Shown here: positions 19,553 to 28,420 of the stretch, piece after piece
Layout: each line of letters opens with the position of its first letter
Position numbering within the stretch: position 1 is the first letter of the stretch
From: Oscillospiraceae bacterium
Lineage (GTDB): Bacteria > Bacillota > Clostridia > Oscillospirales > CAG-272
DNA length: 41,024 bases
NCBI GenBank assembly: GCA_015063585.1
Contig: SVTW01000014.1
Location: 1 to 41,024, forward strand
Reading direction: 5' to 3'
Translations under genes and position numbers: made by a program
Notes under the pieces: generated by a model
The model's input: only the letters and a program-made list of their open reading frames with translations
Database searches by the model: none
Told to the model about the DNA's origin: nothing

Positions 19553-20314
19553 ATGACCGAATACCAAGAGGCTCGATTCAACCGCCTCTGCCGCGAGATC
19601 ATCGTTACGGGGCATACCGCGGGCGAGGCGGGCATCGGCACGCTTGCCGAAAAGCGCCTGCATGCTGTGATCAAGCGCTATCTGTGCGAGGACCGCAACT
19701 GTCACGAGGTGGGGCTTGACGGCACGCGCTACGTTTCCGACGTGCGCATCGGAAAGGAGATCTATGAGGTACAAACCGGATCCTTTTACCCGATGAAGCG
19801 CAAGATCGCGCATTATCTGGAGCACACCGATTGCAGCGTCACGGTGGTGCACCCGATCCCCACGGTCAAGGGCGTATCCTGGATCGACCCCGCAACGGGC
19901 GACATTTCCCAACGCACGCGCTCGACCAAACGCGGGCGCACGCTGGATCTCTTGCCCGAGCTGTATCATCTGTTGCCCCATCTGCAAAACGAACGCTTGA
20001 AATTCCGTGTCCTGCTCTTTGAGGCGGAGGACTTCCGCTTGCTCAACGGGTGGTCGCGGGACAAAAAACGCGGGTCGGCGCGCTATGAGCGTGTTCCGCT
20101 GCGCTTGCTCGACGATCTTGAATTTGACGGAGCGGAGGGCTTTCGCGCACTGCTTCCGTCCGCGATCCCACCGCATTTTACCGTAAAGGACTTTTCCAAG
20201 CATACCAAAATTCGCGGGCGCAACGCCTATTCGGCGGTCCGCGCTCTTGCGGCACTCGGCGTTGTTCGCGCCGCCGATCCCATCGGAGCGAGCATGGGGT
20301 GGGCATTGACATGA
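19553..20314 (+). CDS. Conserved hypothetical, possible PD-(D/E)XK nuclease
   Basis: A 253-residue protein I cannot assign to a named family. The N-terminal half reads like a restriction-endonuclease-like core: a helix with a glutamate (LAEKRLHAVIKRYL), then YVSDVRIG and then IYEVQTGSFYPMKRK, which resembles Glu ... Asp ... Glu-x-Gln with nearby lysines. The C-terminal 60 residues (FTVKDFSKHTKIRGRNAYSA...) look like a winged helix for DNA binding. The gene starts 28 nt after pcrA behind a very strong GGAGGGGAGGGG ribosome binding site, so a joint role with the helicase is plausible. The nuclease reading is inference and the catalytic lysine is uncertain. No signal peptide or TM segment is seen. 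Confidence 0.65.
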   Translation: MTEYQEARFNRLCREIIVTGHTAGEAGIGTLAEKRLHAVIKRYLCEDRNCHEVGLDGTRYVSDVRIGKEIYEVQTGSFYPMKRKIAHYLEHTDCSVTVVHPIPTVKGVSWIDPATGDISQRTRSTKRGRTLDLLPELYHLLPHLQNERLKFRVLLFEAEDFRLLNGWSRDKKRGSARYERVPLRLLDDLEFDGAEGFRALLPSAIPPHFTVKDFSKHTKIRGRNAYSAVRALAALGVVRAADPIGASMGWALT

Positions 20315-20360
20315 CGTTTCTAAAAATGAATTTGTTTTTTAAGAGAAAGGAGGCGCGGGA

Positions 20361-21470
20361 ATGAGCTTTGATCGGGTCATTTTGTTCATTATGGCACTCT
20401 TTTCCTGCCTTGGCGGATTGGATCGGATTTTCGGCAACCGCCTCGGCCTCGGAAAATCCTTTGAAAAGGGGCTTTTAACGGTTGGGGAGTTGGCGCTTTC
20501 CATGATCGGCATTATGGTGCTCGCGCCGGTTATCGCCAAACTGCTCTCTCCCGTGATCCTGCCCGTATATTCCTTTTTCGGACTTGACCCCGCCGTGTTT
20601 GCCGGCTCGATCTTAGCCTGCGATATGGGCGGTGCCCAGCTTGCCGGACAATTGACCGCCGACCCCGACATGGCACGCTTTGGCGGTATTCTTGTGTCCT
20701 CCATGCTTGGTGTCACGGTTTCCTTCACCATTCCCGTTGCAATGGGAAGCCTTTCCGCCGCGGATCGCGCCGATGCCTCCAAGGGAATTTTGTGCGGTGT
20801 GATCACCATTCCGCTCGGAGCGGTGGCAGGCGGCTTGATCGCGGGCTTTTCTCCGCGTGACGTATTGGTCAACTCCATTCCGATCGCGGTGATGTCCCTT
20901 TTGATCGCGCTCGGACTTTGGAAGGCGGAAAAATATCTGATCCTCGGATTTCAGATCTTCGGAAAATTTTTAATGGCGGTTGCAACCGTTGGACTTGTGG
21001 CGGCGGGCTTTGAATGGACCACCGACATTGTGCTGATCCCGGGGCTGGGATCGATCGAGGCGTCGTTTGCGGTGGTTGGGGAGATCGCCATTGTGCTCAC
21101 CGGCGCGTTTCCGCTGATGCGTCTGATCACAAAGTTGCTGCAAAAGCCGCTTTCCCGAATCGGCAGGCTCTGCGGGATCAACGCGGCGTCGGTTTCGGGA
21201 CTGATCTCCACGCTTGCGAATTCCATTGCCACCTTCGGAACGCTGGGGGAGATGGACCCCAAGGGCAAAATCGTAAACATGGCGTTTGCGGTTTCGGCCG
21301 CGTTTGTGTTTGGCGACCACCTTGCCTTTACAGCGGGCTATGCCTCCGAGATGCTGCCCTCGATGCTGGCGTCAAAGCTGATCGCGGGCATTTGCGCGGT
21401 GGGCGTTGCGTTTTTCATTTGCCGTAAGAAAAAAGATCCCCAAGAGAAAGGACAGGAACAAGATGTTTGA
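20361..21470 (+). CDS. eutH: EutH-family ethanolamine permease-like protein
   Basis: A 369-residue integral membrane protein with about ten hydrophobic segments. It matches EutH, the ethanolamine uptake protein, along its length, including FGLDPAVFAGSILACDMGGAQLAGQL and the later ANSIATFGTLGEMDPKGKIVNMAFAVSAAFVFGDHLAFTAGY. A good AAAGGAGG lies 8 nt before the start. No ethanolamine ammonia-lyase, microcompartment shell or eut regulator gene is in the window, so ethanolamine use is not demonstrated. Its end overlaps the PHP phosphoesterase start by 8 nt, so the two are probably cotranslated. Confidence 0.88.
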   Translation: MSFDRVILFIMALFSCLGGLDRIFGNRLGLGKSFEKGLLTVGELALSMIGIMVLAPVIAKLLSPVILPVYSFFGLDPAVFAGSILACDMGGAQLAGQLTADPDMARFGGILVSSMLGVTVSFTIPVAMGSLSAADRADASKGILCGVITIPLGAVAGGLIAGFSPRDVLVNSIPIAVMSLLIALGLWKAEKYLILGFQIFGKFLMAVATVGLVAAGFEWTTDIVLIPGLGSIEASFAVVGEIAIVLTGAFPLMRLITKLLQKPLSRIGRLCGINAASVSGLISTLANSIATFGTLGEMDPKGKIVNMAFAVSAAFVFGDHLAFTAGYASEMLPSMLASKLIAGICAVGVAFFICRKKKDPQEKGQEQDV

Positions 21471-22248
21471 TTTTCATATGCACAGCCGTGTGTCGTTTGA
21501 TTCGGAGGGAGACGCGCGCCGAATGGCAGAAACCGCGCGTGCGCGCGGGCTTCGTGAGATCTGCTTTACCGATCACTACGACTATCACGATATCCGAGAG
21601 GAGACCCCCGACCTTTTCACTCTCGCGCGCTATGCCGAGGCATACGACGGGCTCGCGGTGGAGGGACTGACGGTCCGCCGCGGGGTGGAATACGGCTTGA
21701 CGCTTTGGAACGCGCCCGAGCTGAAGGAGCTGCTTGCTGCCCGCCGCTTTGATTTTGTCATCGGTTCGGTGCATTTTGTGGACGGCTTTGACCCCTACTA
21801 TCCCAACTTCTGGCAGGGAAAGACCGTGGAGCAGGCGTTTGAACGCTATTTGGAGCATACGCTCGATTGCGTGCGGATCCATGCGGATTACGACGTGTTG
21901 GGGCATTTGAATTACGTTTGCAAATCCGAGCACAATCCCTCGCATGCGCCGCTTCGGTATGCGGATCACCGTGAGATTTGCGACGAGATCCTGCGTGAGC
22001 TGGTCCGCCGCGGAAAGGGCATGGAGATCAACACGAGCGGTGTGGACCGCGCCGGAGCTTTTCTGCCCGATGCCGCGTTTCTGCGCCGGTTCCGAGAGCT
22101 GGGCGGCGAGATCGTAACGGTCGGGTCGGACGCGCACGATGAGGCACGTGTGGGGCAGTACGTTTCGCAGGCGCTGGATATCCTGCGCGAGATCTTCGGC
22201 TACGTTTGCACCTTTGAGGATCGCCGACCGATCTTCCATCGCCTTTGA
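21463..22248 (+). CDS. PHP-domain phosphoesterase, HisJ-like
   Basis: A 261-residue cytoplasmic PHP-superfamily hydrolase. Metal-binding motifs are seen in order: FHMHS (His5, His7), FTDHYDY, GVEYGL, GSVHFVDG, LGHLNY and GSDAH. The layout fits the histidinol-phosphatase HisJ/HisK family, which dephosphorylates histidinol phosphate, but no other his gene is nearby, so a different phosphoester may be the substrate. The ATG at 21463 overlaps the end of eutH and follows GAGAAAGGA. An in-frame start at 21406 lies inside eutH and is rejected. The next gene begins 45 nt downstream. Confidence 0.87.
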   Translation: MFDFHMHSRVSFDSEGDARRMAETARARGLREICFTDHYDYHDIREETPDLFTLARYAEAYDGLAVEGLTVRRGVEYGLTLWNAPELKELLAARRFDFVIGSVHFVDGFDPYYPNFWQGKTVEQAFERYLEHTLDCVRIHADYDVLGHLNYVCKSEHNPSHAPLRYADHREICDEILRELVRRGKGMEINTSGVDRAGAFLPDAAFLRRFRELGGEIVTVGSDAHDEARVGQYVSQALDILREIFGYVCTFEDRRPIFHRL

Positions 22249-22293
22249 TTTTTTGGTTTGTCCGAGCTTGAACATATAAAGGAGAATGACTCT

Positions 22294-23991
22294 ATGAAAA
22301 TTTTTGAACCGAAGCTGTTTACCACCCTCAAGGGATATCGCAAAAAACAGCTGATCGACGACCTGATCGCGGGTCTGATCGTTGCCATCATCGCGTTGCC
22401 TCTTTCGATCGCGCTTGCCATCGCGTCGGGCGTGGGACCCGAAAAGGGACTTTACACCGCCATTGTCGCGGGCTTTGTGATCGCGCTCTTTGGCGGCTCG
22501 CGTGTCAATATCTCGGGACCCACCGCGGCATTTGCCACCATTGTTGCCGGCATTGTTGCCACCGAGGGGCTCGACGGGCTTGTGATCGCCACGATCCTGG
22601 CAGGTATTTTGCTGGTTTTGTTCGGTATCTGCCGTCTTGGCTCGCTCATTAAATATATTCCTTTTACCATTACAACGGGCTTTACCGCGGGTATCGCCGT
22701 TACCATTATCATCGGTCAGCTCAAGGATTTCTTCGGGCTCACACCCGCGCCGGGAACCAACGCGGTGGAAACGATCGAGAAGATCGAAATGCTTGCCGAG
22801 AGCTTTTCCACCTTCAATTGGCAGAGCTTTCTGGTGGGCGCGCTCTCGCTTGCCATTCTGATCGTTTGGCCGCGCATCAGCAAAAAGATTCCCGGCTCGC
22901 TCGTGGTGGTTCTGCTCGGCTCCCTCGCGGTCAATCTGCTTGGCATGAAGGTCAATACCATCGGCGATCTGTATCAGATCTCCTCCGCGCTTCCCACGCC
23001 CGCGTTCCCCGCATTCACACTCGATCGGGTCCTGCACCTGCTTCCCAACGCGCTCACCATCGCACTGCTTGCCGCCATTGAATCGCTTCTTTCCTGCGTG
23101 GTTTCGGACGGCATGATCGATGACAGGCACAATTCCAACACCGAGCTGATCGCGCAGGGACTTGGCAATATCTGTTCGGGTCTTTTTGGCGGGATCCCCG
23201 CAACGGGTGCCATCGCGCGGACTGCCGCGAACGTGAAAAACGGCGGACGCTCCCCGATCGCGGGAATGGTGCATGCCGTGGTGCTGTTGCTGATCCTTGT
23301 GGTTTTGATGCCCTTCGCGGCATGGATCCCCATGCCCGTGATCGCTGCGATCCTTTTGATGGTGGCATACAACATGTCGGAGTGGCGCCGCTTCGTGCGC
23401 ATCTGCAAGACGGCATCTGCCGCCGACATTTTGGTGCTGGTTGTCACGTTTGTCCTCACCGTGGTCTTTGACCTTGTGGTTGCGATCGCGGCGGGACTGA
23501 TTCTTGCCGCCTTCCTGTTTTTGAAAAAATCCGCCGACCTTGCCGAGGTGCGCGAATGGAAAGCCGACCGTCGGGACGGAAAGCAGGTCCCATACGGAAC
23601 CGTGGTGTACGAGATTCACGGCCCGATGTTTTTTGCCGCGTCGGATAAATTTTTGCAGTTCCCGATCCACGAGGACACCCGCGTGATGATCGTGCGTATG
23701 TCCGACGTTTCCATGCTCGACAGCACAGCCGAGCAGAACGTGGAGCGCGTTTGTGAGGTTTGCAAGCGCAACGGGGTCAAGCTTCTGTTGGCACACGTCA
23801 ATCCGCAGCCGATGGAAACGCTCCGCCGTTGCGGCATTGTGGAACGCCTGGGCGAGGATGCTTTTTGCGCACATATCGATGATGCCATTGCGCGCGCCGA
23901 GCGGATATTGAAGGCGGGCGAGAACGCGGCCGATGCAAATGCACAAAAAGCAGAGTCCGAAACAGAAACCGAGGGGAGATGCTTGAAATGA
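22294..23991 (+). CDS. SulP-family anion transporter with STAS domain
   Basis: A 565-residue SulP permease. The membrane domain (about residues 20-410) begins with [28 protein letters not shown]-type sequence and carries the family motif [11 protein letters not shown]. The C-terminal STAS domain (about 435-540) includes [11 protein letters not shown]. SulP members carry sulfate, bicarbonate or C4-dicarboxylates such as succinate. The start at 22294 follows AAAGGAG at good spacing; an upstream TTG frame is rejected. Its stop codon overlaps the fumC start as ATGA. That coupling suggests, without proving, a dicarboxylate substrate. Confidence 0.9.
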   Translation: MKIFEPKLFTTLKGYRKKQLIDDLIAGLIVAIIALPLSIALAIASGVGPEKGLYTAIVAGFVIALFGGSRVNISGPTAAFATIVAGIVATEGLDGLVIATILAGILLVLFGICRLGSLIKYIPFTITTGFTAGIAVTIIIGQLKDFFGLTPAPGTNAVETIEKIEMLAESFSTFNWQSFLVGALSLAILIVWPRISKKIPGSLVVVLLGSLAVNLLGMKVNTIGDLYQISSALPTPAFPAFTLDRVLHLLPNALTIALLAAIESLLSCVVSDGMIDDRHNSNTELIAQGLGNICSGLFGGIPATGAIARTAANVKNGGRSPIAGMVHAVVLLLILVVLMPFAAWIPMPVIAAILLMVAYNMSEWRRFVRICKTASAADILVLVVTFVLTVVFDLVVAIAAGLILAAFLFLKKSADLAEVREWKADRRDGKQVPYGTVVYEIHGPMFFAASDKFLQFPIHEDTRVMIVRMSDVSMLDSTAEQNVERVCEVCKRNGVKLLLAHVNPQPMETLRRCGIVERLGEDAFCAHIDDAIARAERILKAGENAADANAQKAESETETEGRCLK

Positions 23992-25364
23992 AATACAGGA
24001 TCGAGCACGATTCAATGGGGGAGGTTTCTGTTCCCGCCGATCGCTATTGGGGGGCGCAGACCGAGCGTAGCCGTAACAACTTCCGGATCGGAGAGGGGCA
24101 CGAGCCGATGCCCGAGGAGATCGTGCGCGCGTTCGGCATTCTGAAAAAAGCCGCCGCGCTTGCCAACCGCGCTCTGCTGCCCGATCGCATGACAGCCGAA
24201 AAATGCGACGCGATCGGTGCCGCGTGTGACGAGGTGATCAATGGGGCACTTGCCGCGCATTTTCCGCTTGTGGTATGGCAGACGGGGTCGGGAACGCAAT
24301 CCAATATGAATGCGAACGAGGTCATCGCAAACCGCGGCAACGCGCTTGCGGGCAAACGTCTGCTGCATCCGAATGACGACGTGAACATGTCGCAATCCTC
24401 AAATGACACCTTTCCCACCGCCATGCACATTGCCGCGGCAACGGCGGTCTCCGCGCGCGTCATTCCCGCGTTGGACGGACTGATCGCCACCTTCCGAGCA
24501 CTGGAGGACGCAAACCGTGACGTGATCAAGTGTGGCCGCACCCATTTGCAGGACGCCACACCGATCACCTTCTCGCAAGAGATCTCGGGCTGGCGGGCCT
24601 CGCTCGAAAAGGATCGGAGCATGCTCCTGTTGGCATTGGACCCGCTTTTGGAGCTTGCGCTCGGCGGAACCGCGGTCGGAACGGGGCTCAACGCGCCGAA
24701 GGGCTTTGACGTCCGTGCGGCGGAGGAGATCGCGGCACTCACGGGCTTGGGGTTCCGAACCGCCGAAAACAAATTCCACGCGCTGACGTCAAAAGATGAG
24801 CTCGTTTTTGCGCACGGTGCGCTCAAGGCACTCGCGGCGGATCTTTGGAAGATCGCAAACGACGTGCGATGGCTGGCATCGGGACCGCGCCTCGGACTGG
24901 GGGAGATTTCGATTCCCGAAAATGAGCCGGGCTCCTCGATCATGCCGGGAAAGGTCAACCCCACGCAGTGCGAGGCGGTGACCATGGTTGCCGCGCAGGT
25001 GATGGGGAACGATGCCGCGATCGGAATTGCCGCATCGCAGGGAAATTTTGAGCTGAACGTGTTTATGCCGCTTTGCGCTTACAATTTCTTGCAATCGGCG
25101 CGCCTGCTTGCCGACGTCATGGACTCCTTTGACCGGCATTGCGCGGCGGGCATCGTTGCAAACCGTGAGCGAATGCGCCGCAATCTGAACGAGTCTCTTA
25201 TGCTCGTTACCTGCCTCAATCCCTATATCGGATACGAAAACGCCGCCGAAACGGCAAAGCTTGCCCATCGCGAAAACCTGACGCTCCGCGAGGCATGCGT
25301 CCGTCTCGGATTCCTCACGCCCGAGCGCTTCGACGAGGTGTTTCACCCCGAGAAGATGGTCTGA
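23988..25364 (+). CDS. fumC: Class II fumarate hydratase
   Basis: A 458-residue cytosolic enzyme that interconverts fumarate and malate without an iron-sulfur cluster. The fumarase/aspartase signature [11 protein letters not shown] lies at about 315-325. The substrate-binding [14 protein letters not shown] and the [10 protein letters not shown] block (about 183-192, with the catalytic-region His) are intact, and length is typical of FumC. The ATG at 23988 overlaps the SulP stop. The ATG at 23979 is less likely because the GAGGGG site would sit only 2 nt away. Adenylosuccinate lyase and aspartase relatives are excluded by the close match through the [10 protein letters not shown] region. Confidence 0.94.
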   Translation: MKYRIEHDSMGEVSVPADRYWGAQTERSRNNFRIGEGHEPMPEEIVRAFGILKKAAALANRALLPDRMTAEKCDAIGAACDEVINGALAAHFPLVVWQTGSGTQSNMNANEVIANRGNALAGKRLLHPNDDVNMSQSSNDTFPTAMHIAAATAVSARVIPALDGLIATFRALEDANRDVIKCGRTHLQDATPITFSQEISGWRASLEKDRSMLLLALDPLLELALGGTAVGTGLNAPKGFDVRAAEEIAALTGLGFRTAENKFHALTSKDELVFAHGALKALAADLWKIANDVRWLASGPRLGLGEISIPENEPGSSIMPGKVNPTQCEAVTMVAAQVMGNDAAIGIAASQGNFELNVFMPLCAYNFLQSARLLADVMDSFDRHCAAGIVANRERMRRNLNESLMLVTCLNPYIGYENAAETAKLAHRENLTLREACVRLGFLTPERFDEVFHPEKMV

Positions 25365-25381
25365 ACCGAGCGTTTACAGAC

Positions 25382-25419
25382 GCCGTCTCCCCCTGAACCG
25401 TGGGGGAGACGCTTTTTTT
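25382..25419 (+). terminator. Terminator after fumC
   Basis: A 9-bp GC-rich stem (25385-25393 with 25402-25410), extended by two pairs across a bulge, and followed by T7. It closes the long co-directional block. Confidence 0.92.
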
Positions 25420-25530
25420 GTGCGAAAACAGGCGCAATATTACCAAATGTGACCCATAAAAAAATATTTTTTCCGTATTATATGGTCGCCGCATTGTGTT
25501 TCAAAGGATACAAGGTGCTTTATTTTGTGC

Positions 25531-25598
25531 GTTTTTTGTGTAAAAAACACACAAGATTTGCCGTTTGGCTTGTTTGGTTTTGTTTGATATGAAACAAA
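25531..25598 (+). promoter_or_regulatory. Inverted repeats upstream of the opp promoter
   Basis: Two short dyads lie just before the promoter: 25531-25537 with 25542-25548 (GTTTTTT/AAAAAAC, loop GTGT), and 25579-25585 with 25592-25598 (TTTGTTT/AAACAAA, 6-nt spacer). The second ends 25 nt before the -35 box. They are candidate operator sites; the rest of 25420-25623 is A/T-rich and shows no gene. Confidence 0.4.
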
Positions 25599-25623
25599 AA
25601 AGTTTTTTTAATTAAAAAATTTG

Positions 25624-25652
25624 TTGACAAAATACGCAAATATGGCTATAAT
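25624..25652 (+). promoter_or_regulatory. Sigma-A promoter of the opp operon
   Basis: TTGACA at 25624-25629, a 17-nt spacer and TATAAT at 25647-25652, an exact consensus match. The implied leader before oppA is about 235 nt, long enough for structured RNA regulation. Confidence 0.9.
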
Positions 25653-25659
25653 ATATGTA

Positions 25660-25803
25660 AGTTGATAGGTTTTGGGTTGCCCGAAGTGTTTCTTTTGGCA
25701 ATTTCAGCATGGTCTCGGGCATGTGCGCGGTCCGTGTGCAAATCGGACAAGGAAGGCATGAGCTCGAAGGCTGACCAAGAGGAGGCGACACGGATCCTTT
25801 TTT
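25660..25803 (+). promoter_or_regulatory. Structured leader with attenuator-like hairpin
   Basis: The leader between the promoter and oppA can form a stem from 25679-25684 with 25715-25720. It can also form a 9-bp stem from 25729-25737 with 25788-25796, followed almost at once by T6 (25798-25803), which has the form of an intrinsic terminator with a large internal region. A competing stem, GTCCG (25730-25734) with CGGAC (25744-25748), would use the same left arm. This arrangement is typical of a riboswitch or attenuator. I do not recognise a known riboswitch core. An open frame from TTG 25662 is not supported. Confidence 0.45.
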
Positions 25804-25893
25804 GTGTCTTTGCCCCCGGATACAAAACCTTATTTCTTTTTGGTTATACGCGGTGACGTATAATAATAAAAAATTTTTCATGGAGGAAAAAAC

Positions 25894-28083
25894 ATGAAGA
25901 CCACAAGAATCCTGACCCTTGTTCTCGCATTGATTCTTGCTCTTTCTGCTTTCGTTGGCTGTAACAAGAAAGTTACCTACGAAGAGATTGACGACAATGA
26001 TGCAGTAGAACACACTGACTTTACCTCGGTCTATGAAACGATCGGCGGTGAAGTGACCATCGATATGGTTGAGGAAGATGAAGCAACCGGCTTGGCTTAC
26101 GTTACCGTTGACGGTACGAAGTATGAGCTTGGTATGGACTTCCTTTCCATGGCAATGGTTTACAACTGCTCCGTTCCTGCAAACAGCACCAAGTACACCA
26201 CTGAAGAGGCTGTTTTCAACGAATGGTGGAAGCTGTACATCCAGAGATGGAACTACCTCGCACCTGAAGTTCCGCTGTACTCCAACCAGTACTTCGATCT
26301 TTACAATGCAAAGATCCAGAACTTCGTAACCACTCCTTACTGGGCAGCAGCAGACGCAATCGTTGCAGCTACCATCAAGGAAGGCGCTGACAACTCGGTA
26401 ATTCTGGGTAGCGCAACCGAGCTCTCCGGTCTGTTCCGTAACTCCAGCTGGGGCAAATCCTCTCCCGGATCCTCTGACCTGGATATCGAGAACCTGACCT
26501 CCGGTCACGCAACCGTTCAGACCGACAAGACCGGTGCGTACATCTGGAACATGAGCGCTCTCGCAGAAGAGCCCGTGAAGACTGTTAACGCTGACGGCAC
26601 TCTGACCTACACCATTAAGGTAAAGGACAGCCTGAAGTTCTCCGACGGCTCCGCAATCAACGCAAAGAACTACATTGCTTCCCTCCTCGCAAACAGCACC
26701 GCTGTTTCTAAGGAAGCAGGCGGATCGGGTCAGTCCGGTCTGCAGCTCGTTGGCTTCGAAGCATTCAACGCATACACCGGTGAGGGCGAAACCGTTTACT
26801 TCTCCGGCGTGAAGCTCATCGACGACTACACCTTCTCCGTAACCTACCTCGCAGATTACGCAAACTACTACTATGCAATGGGCATGGCTTCCTTCTCTCC
26901 CGTTCCGCTTCAGCTCTACCTTGGTTCCAAGGGTGACATCGTTGTGAACGCAAACAAGGAATGCGGCCTGAACGCTGACTTCTACGCAACCGAGAAGAAG
27001 GACGGCAAGGACGTTTACGTTGTTGCAGGCGAGATCGTTGAGAACCTGAAGTGGAACTCCGCTCTGCCTTACTCCGGTCCTTACGTAGTTAAGAACTGGG
27101 ATGCATCCGCTCTGATCGCAACCCTCGAGCTCAACCCCAACTACTCGGGTGACGACGCAAGAGGCAAGGCTACCATTAAGACCATCACCTACATCAAGAC
27201 CGAGACCGAGACCCAGATGGATAAGTTCAAGAAGGGTGAAGTTGACGTTGTTGCCGGCATCACCGGCGGTAAGGAGACCAAGGACGCTCTCGCAGTTGTT
27301 GCCGGTGCTCCCGACAAGTACGCTGAGACCCACTACGACCGTGCAGGCTACGGTAAGCTCGGCTTCCGCGCTGACTTCGGCCCCACAGGCTTCATTGCAG
27401 TTCGTCAGGCTGTTATGTACTCCATCAACCGTCCTCTGTTCGCTCAGAACTTCACCGGCGGTTACGGCTCTGTTGTTGACGGTCCTTACTACGAGGGCTA
27501 CAGCGCATTCCAGGCTGTTAAGAATGACATCAACCTCAACTCCTACACCTACAGTGTAGACAACGCAATCGACGCTCTCGTTGACGGCGGCTGGATCTAC
27601 AACGTTGAGGGTAAGGAATTCAACGCTGAGAAGGATGCTGTTCGTTACAAGAAGCTCGAAGGCTACGAGAAGACCAAGGAAAACCTCCACTTCCAGTCTG
27701 TTGACGGCAAGTACAAGACCGTTAAGATCAACGGCGAGTACTACATGCCTCTCGCAATCAACTGGTACGGAACGCAGCCCAACGACGTTACTGACCAGCT
27801 CAAGATCGAGTGGGCAGACACCGCTGAGGCTACCACGAAGATCGGTATGTACATCACCTACACCGAGACCGACTTTACCACCGGTCTGTACGGTGAGTAC
27901 CTCCGTGATCCCGGCTCGGGCTACAACGGCACTCCTAAGCTGAACGCAATCAACTTTGCAACCGGATTCACCTCCGCTGCATACGATTACAGCTGGAACT
28001 GGACCATCGATCCCGATCTGTACGACGTATACTCTGCTTGCTACGTTAAGGACGCTGCAGACTATATGGAGAACTACAAATAA
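25894..28083 (+). CDS. oppA: Oligopeptide ABC transporter substrate-binding lipoprotein
   Basis: A 729-residue SBP family 5 (OppA/DppA) lipoprotein that captures peptides outside the membrane and delivers them to OppB/OppC. The signal peptide ends in a lipobox F-V-G-C with Cys23. Typical family features follow: the YTIKVKDSLKFSDG strand, KNYIASLL, LPYSGPYVVKNWD and KFKKGEVDVVAGI. It is longer than the usual 540-600 residues, with an acidic N-terminal extension to about residue 110 and extra loops near 600-650. GGAGG with a 7-nt spacer gives a strong start. A terminator hairpin follows it, which should make this the most abundant product of the operon. The actual ligand cannot be read from the sequence. 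Confidence 0.92.
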   Translation: MKTTRILTLVLALILALSAFVGCNKKVTYEEIDDNDAVEHTDFTSVYETIGGEVTIDMVEEDEATGLAYVTVDGTKYELGMDFLSMAMVYNCSVPANSTKYTTEEAVFNEWWKLYIQRWNYLAPEVPLYSNQYFDLYNAKIQNFVTTPYWAAADAIVAATIKEGADNSVILGSATELSGLFRNSSWGKSSPGSSDLDIENLTSGHATVQTDKTGAYIWNMSALAEEPVKTVNADGTLTYTIKVKDSLKFSDGSAINAKNYIASLLANSTAVSKEAGGSGQSGLQLVGFEAFNAYTGEGETVYFSGVKLIDDYTFSVTYLADYANYYYAMGMASFSPVPLQLYLGSKGDIVVNANKECGLNADFYATEKKDGKDVYVVAGEIVENLKWNSALPYSGPYVVKNWDASALIATLELNPNYSGDDARGKATIKTITYIKTETETQMDKFKKGEVDVVAGITGGKETKDALAVVAGAPDKYAETHYDRAGYGKLGFRADFGPTGFIAVRQAVMYSINRPLFAQNFTGGYGSVVDGPYYEGYSAFQAVKNDINLNSYTYSVDNAIDALVDGGWIYNVEGKEFNAEKDAVRYKKLEGYEKTKENLHFQSVDGKYKTVKINGEYYMPLAINWYGTQPNDVTDQLKIEWADTAEATTKIGMYITYTETDFTTGLYGEYLRDPGSGYNGTPKLNAINFATGFTSAAYDYSWNWTIDPDLYDVYSACYVKDAADYMENYK

Positions 28084-28121
28084 TCGGTAACGGTTATTTT
28101 GTCAACTGAATACAGCTGACA

Positions 28122-28177
28122 GACTATGAATGTAGGAACGCTGTTGAAAAACGGCGTTCCTACTATAGTCGTTTTTT
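28122..28177 (+). terminator. Intra-operon terminator between oppA and oppB
   Basis: A 14-bp stem (28132-28145 with 28150-28163, one G-U pair, loop GAAA) is extended by an outer 6-bp stem (28122-28127 with 28165-28170) and followed by T6 at 28172-28177. Partial read-through would set oppA above the membrane components. Confidence 0.9.
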
Positions 28178-28209
28178 GGCATGGTTGCAACAAACCTGCC
28201 AAAAAGGAC

Positions 28210-28320
28210 TCAAACTGCTTGTAGGGGTGATCCCTTGCGGTCGCCCGTTATTTCTGCAACGGTGCCGTTCGCACTTTTTATGCGCGGACGGTCGCAAGGG
28301 GGCATCTCTGCCGAAAGCGG
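28210..28320. repeat. Candidate palindromic intergenic element
   Basis: The segment beginning TTGTAGGGGTGATCCC contains inverted CCCTTGCG and CGCAAGGG blocks about 60 nt apart. From memory, GTAGGGG...CTTGCGGTCGCCCG-type stretches recur between genes in gut Clostridia. I cannot confirm copy number here. No gene is supported. Confidence 0.4.
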
Positions 28321-28330
28321 CTTTTTATTT

Positions 28331-28364
28331 TACGCGCGCGCATGCGTATATATATACGCGTGTG
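28331..28364. other. 34-bp alternating pyrimidine-purine tract
   Basis: Every base from 28331 to 28364 alternates pyrimidine and purine, with a CG-rich left part, a TA-rich middle and a CG-rich right end. It includes a 16-bp perfect palindrome at 28344-28359. Such tracts can adopt Z-DNA or a cruciform under negative supercoiling. It lies 60 nt before oppB. Confidence 0.7.
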
Positions 28365-28390
28365 AGACACGGCAAATCAGGAGCTGCAAA

Positions 28391-28420
28391 ATGAGAACGA
28401 AAAAGAAAAAGGAGGAATGA
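28391..28420 (+). CDS. Possible 9-residue leader minicistron
   Basis: An ATG at 28391, preceded by AGGAG with a 7-nt spacer, opens a frame for MRTKKKKEE that ends 4 nt before the oppB ATG and runs through the oppB ribosome binding site. If translated it could couple or modulate oppB expression. It may also be chance, since the purine-rich ribosome binding site itself encodes Lys and Glu. Confidence 0.25.
   Translation: MRTKKKKEE

Noticed and set aside
21415-24015. Long antisense frames over PHP/SulP (and likewise 17125-19674 over pcrA and 25612-27690 over oppA)
   Set aside because: Same codon-bias shadow effect; no start signals and no recognisable domain.
25660-25803. Known riboswitch (ykkC/guanidine), T-box or SRP RNA
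   Set aside because: Only short fragments (such as ACACGG) agree; the conserved cores of those RNAs are not present.
25662-25856. Leader ORF from TTG before oppA
   Set aside because: It starts within a few bases of the predicted transcription start and has no ribosome binding site.
28181-28420. 79-codon ORF before oppB
   Set aside because: The ATG follows a terminator U-run with no ribosome binding site, and the frame crosses the palindromic element; only the last nine codons have a plausible start.
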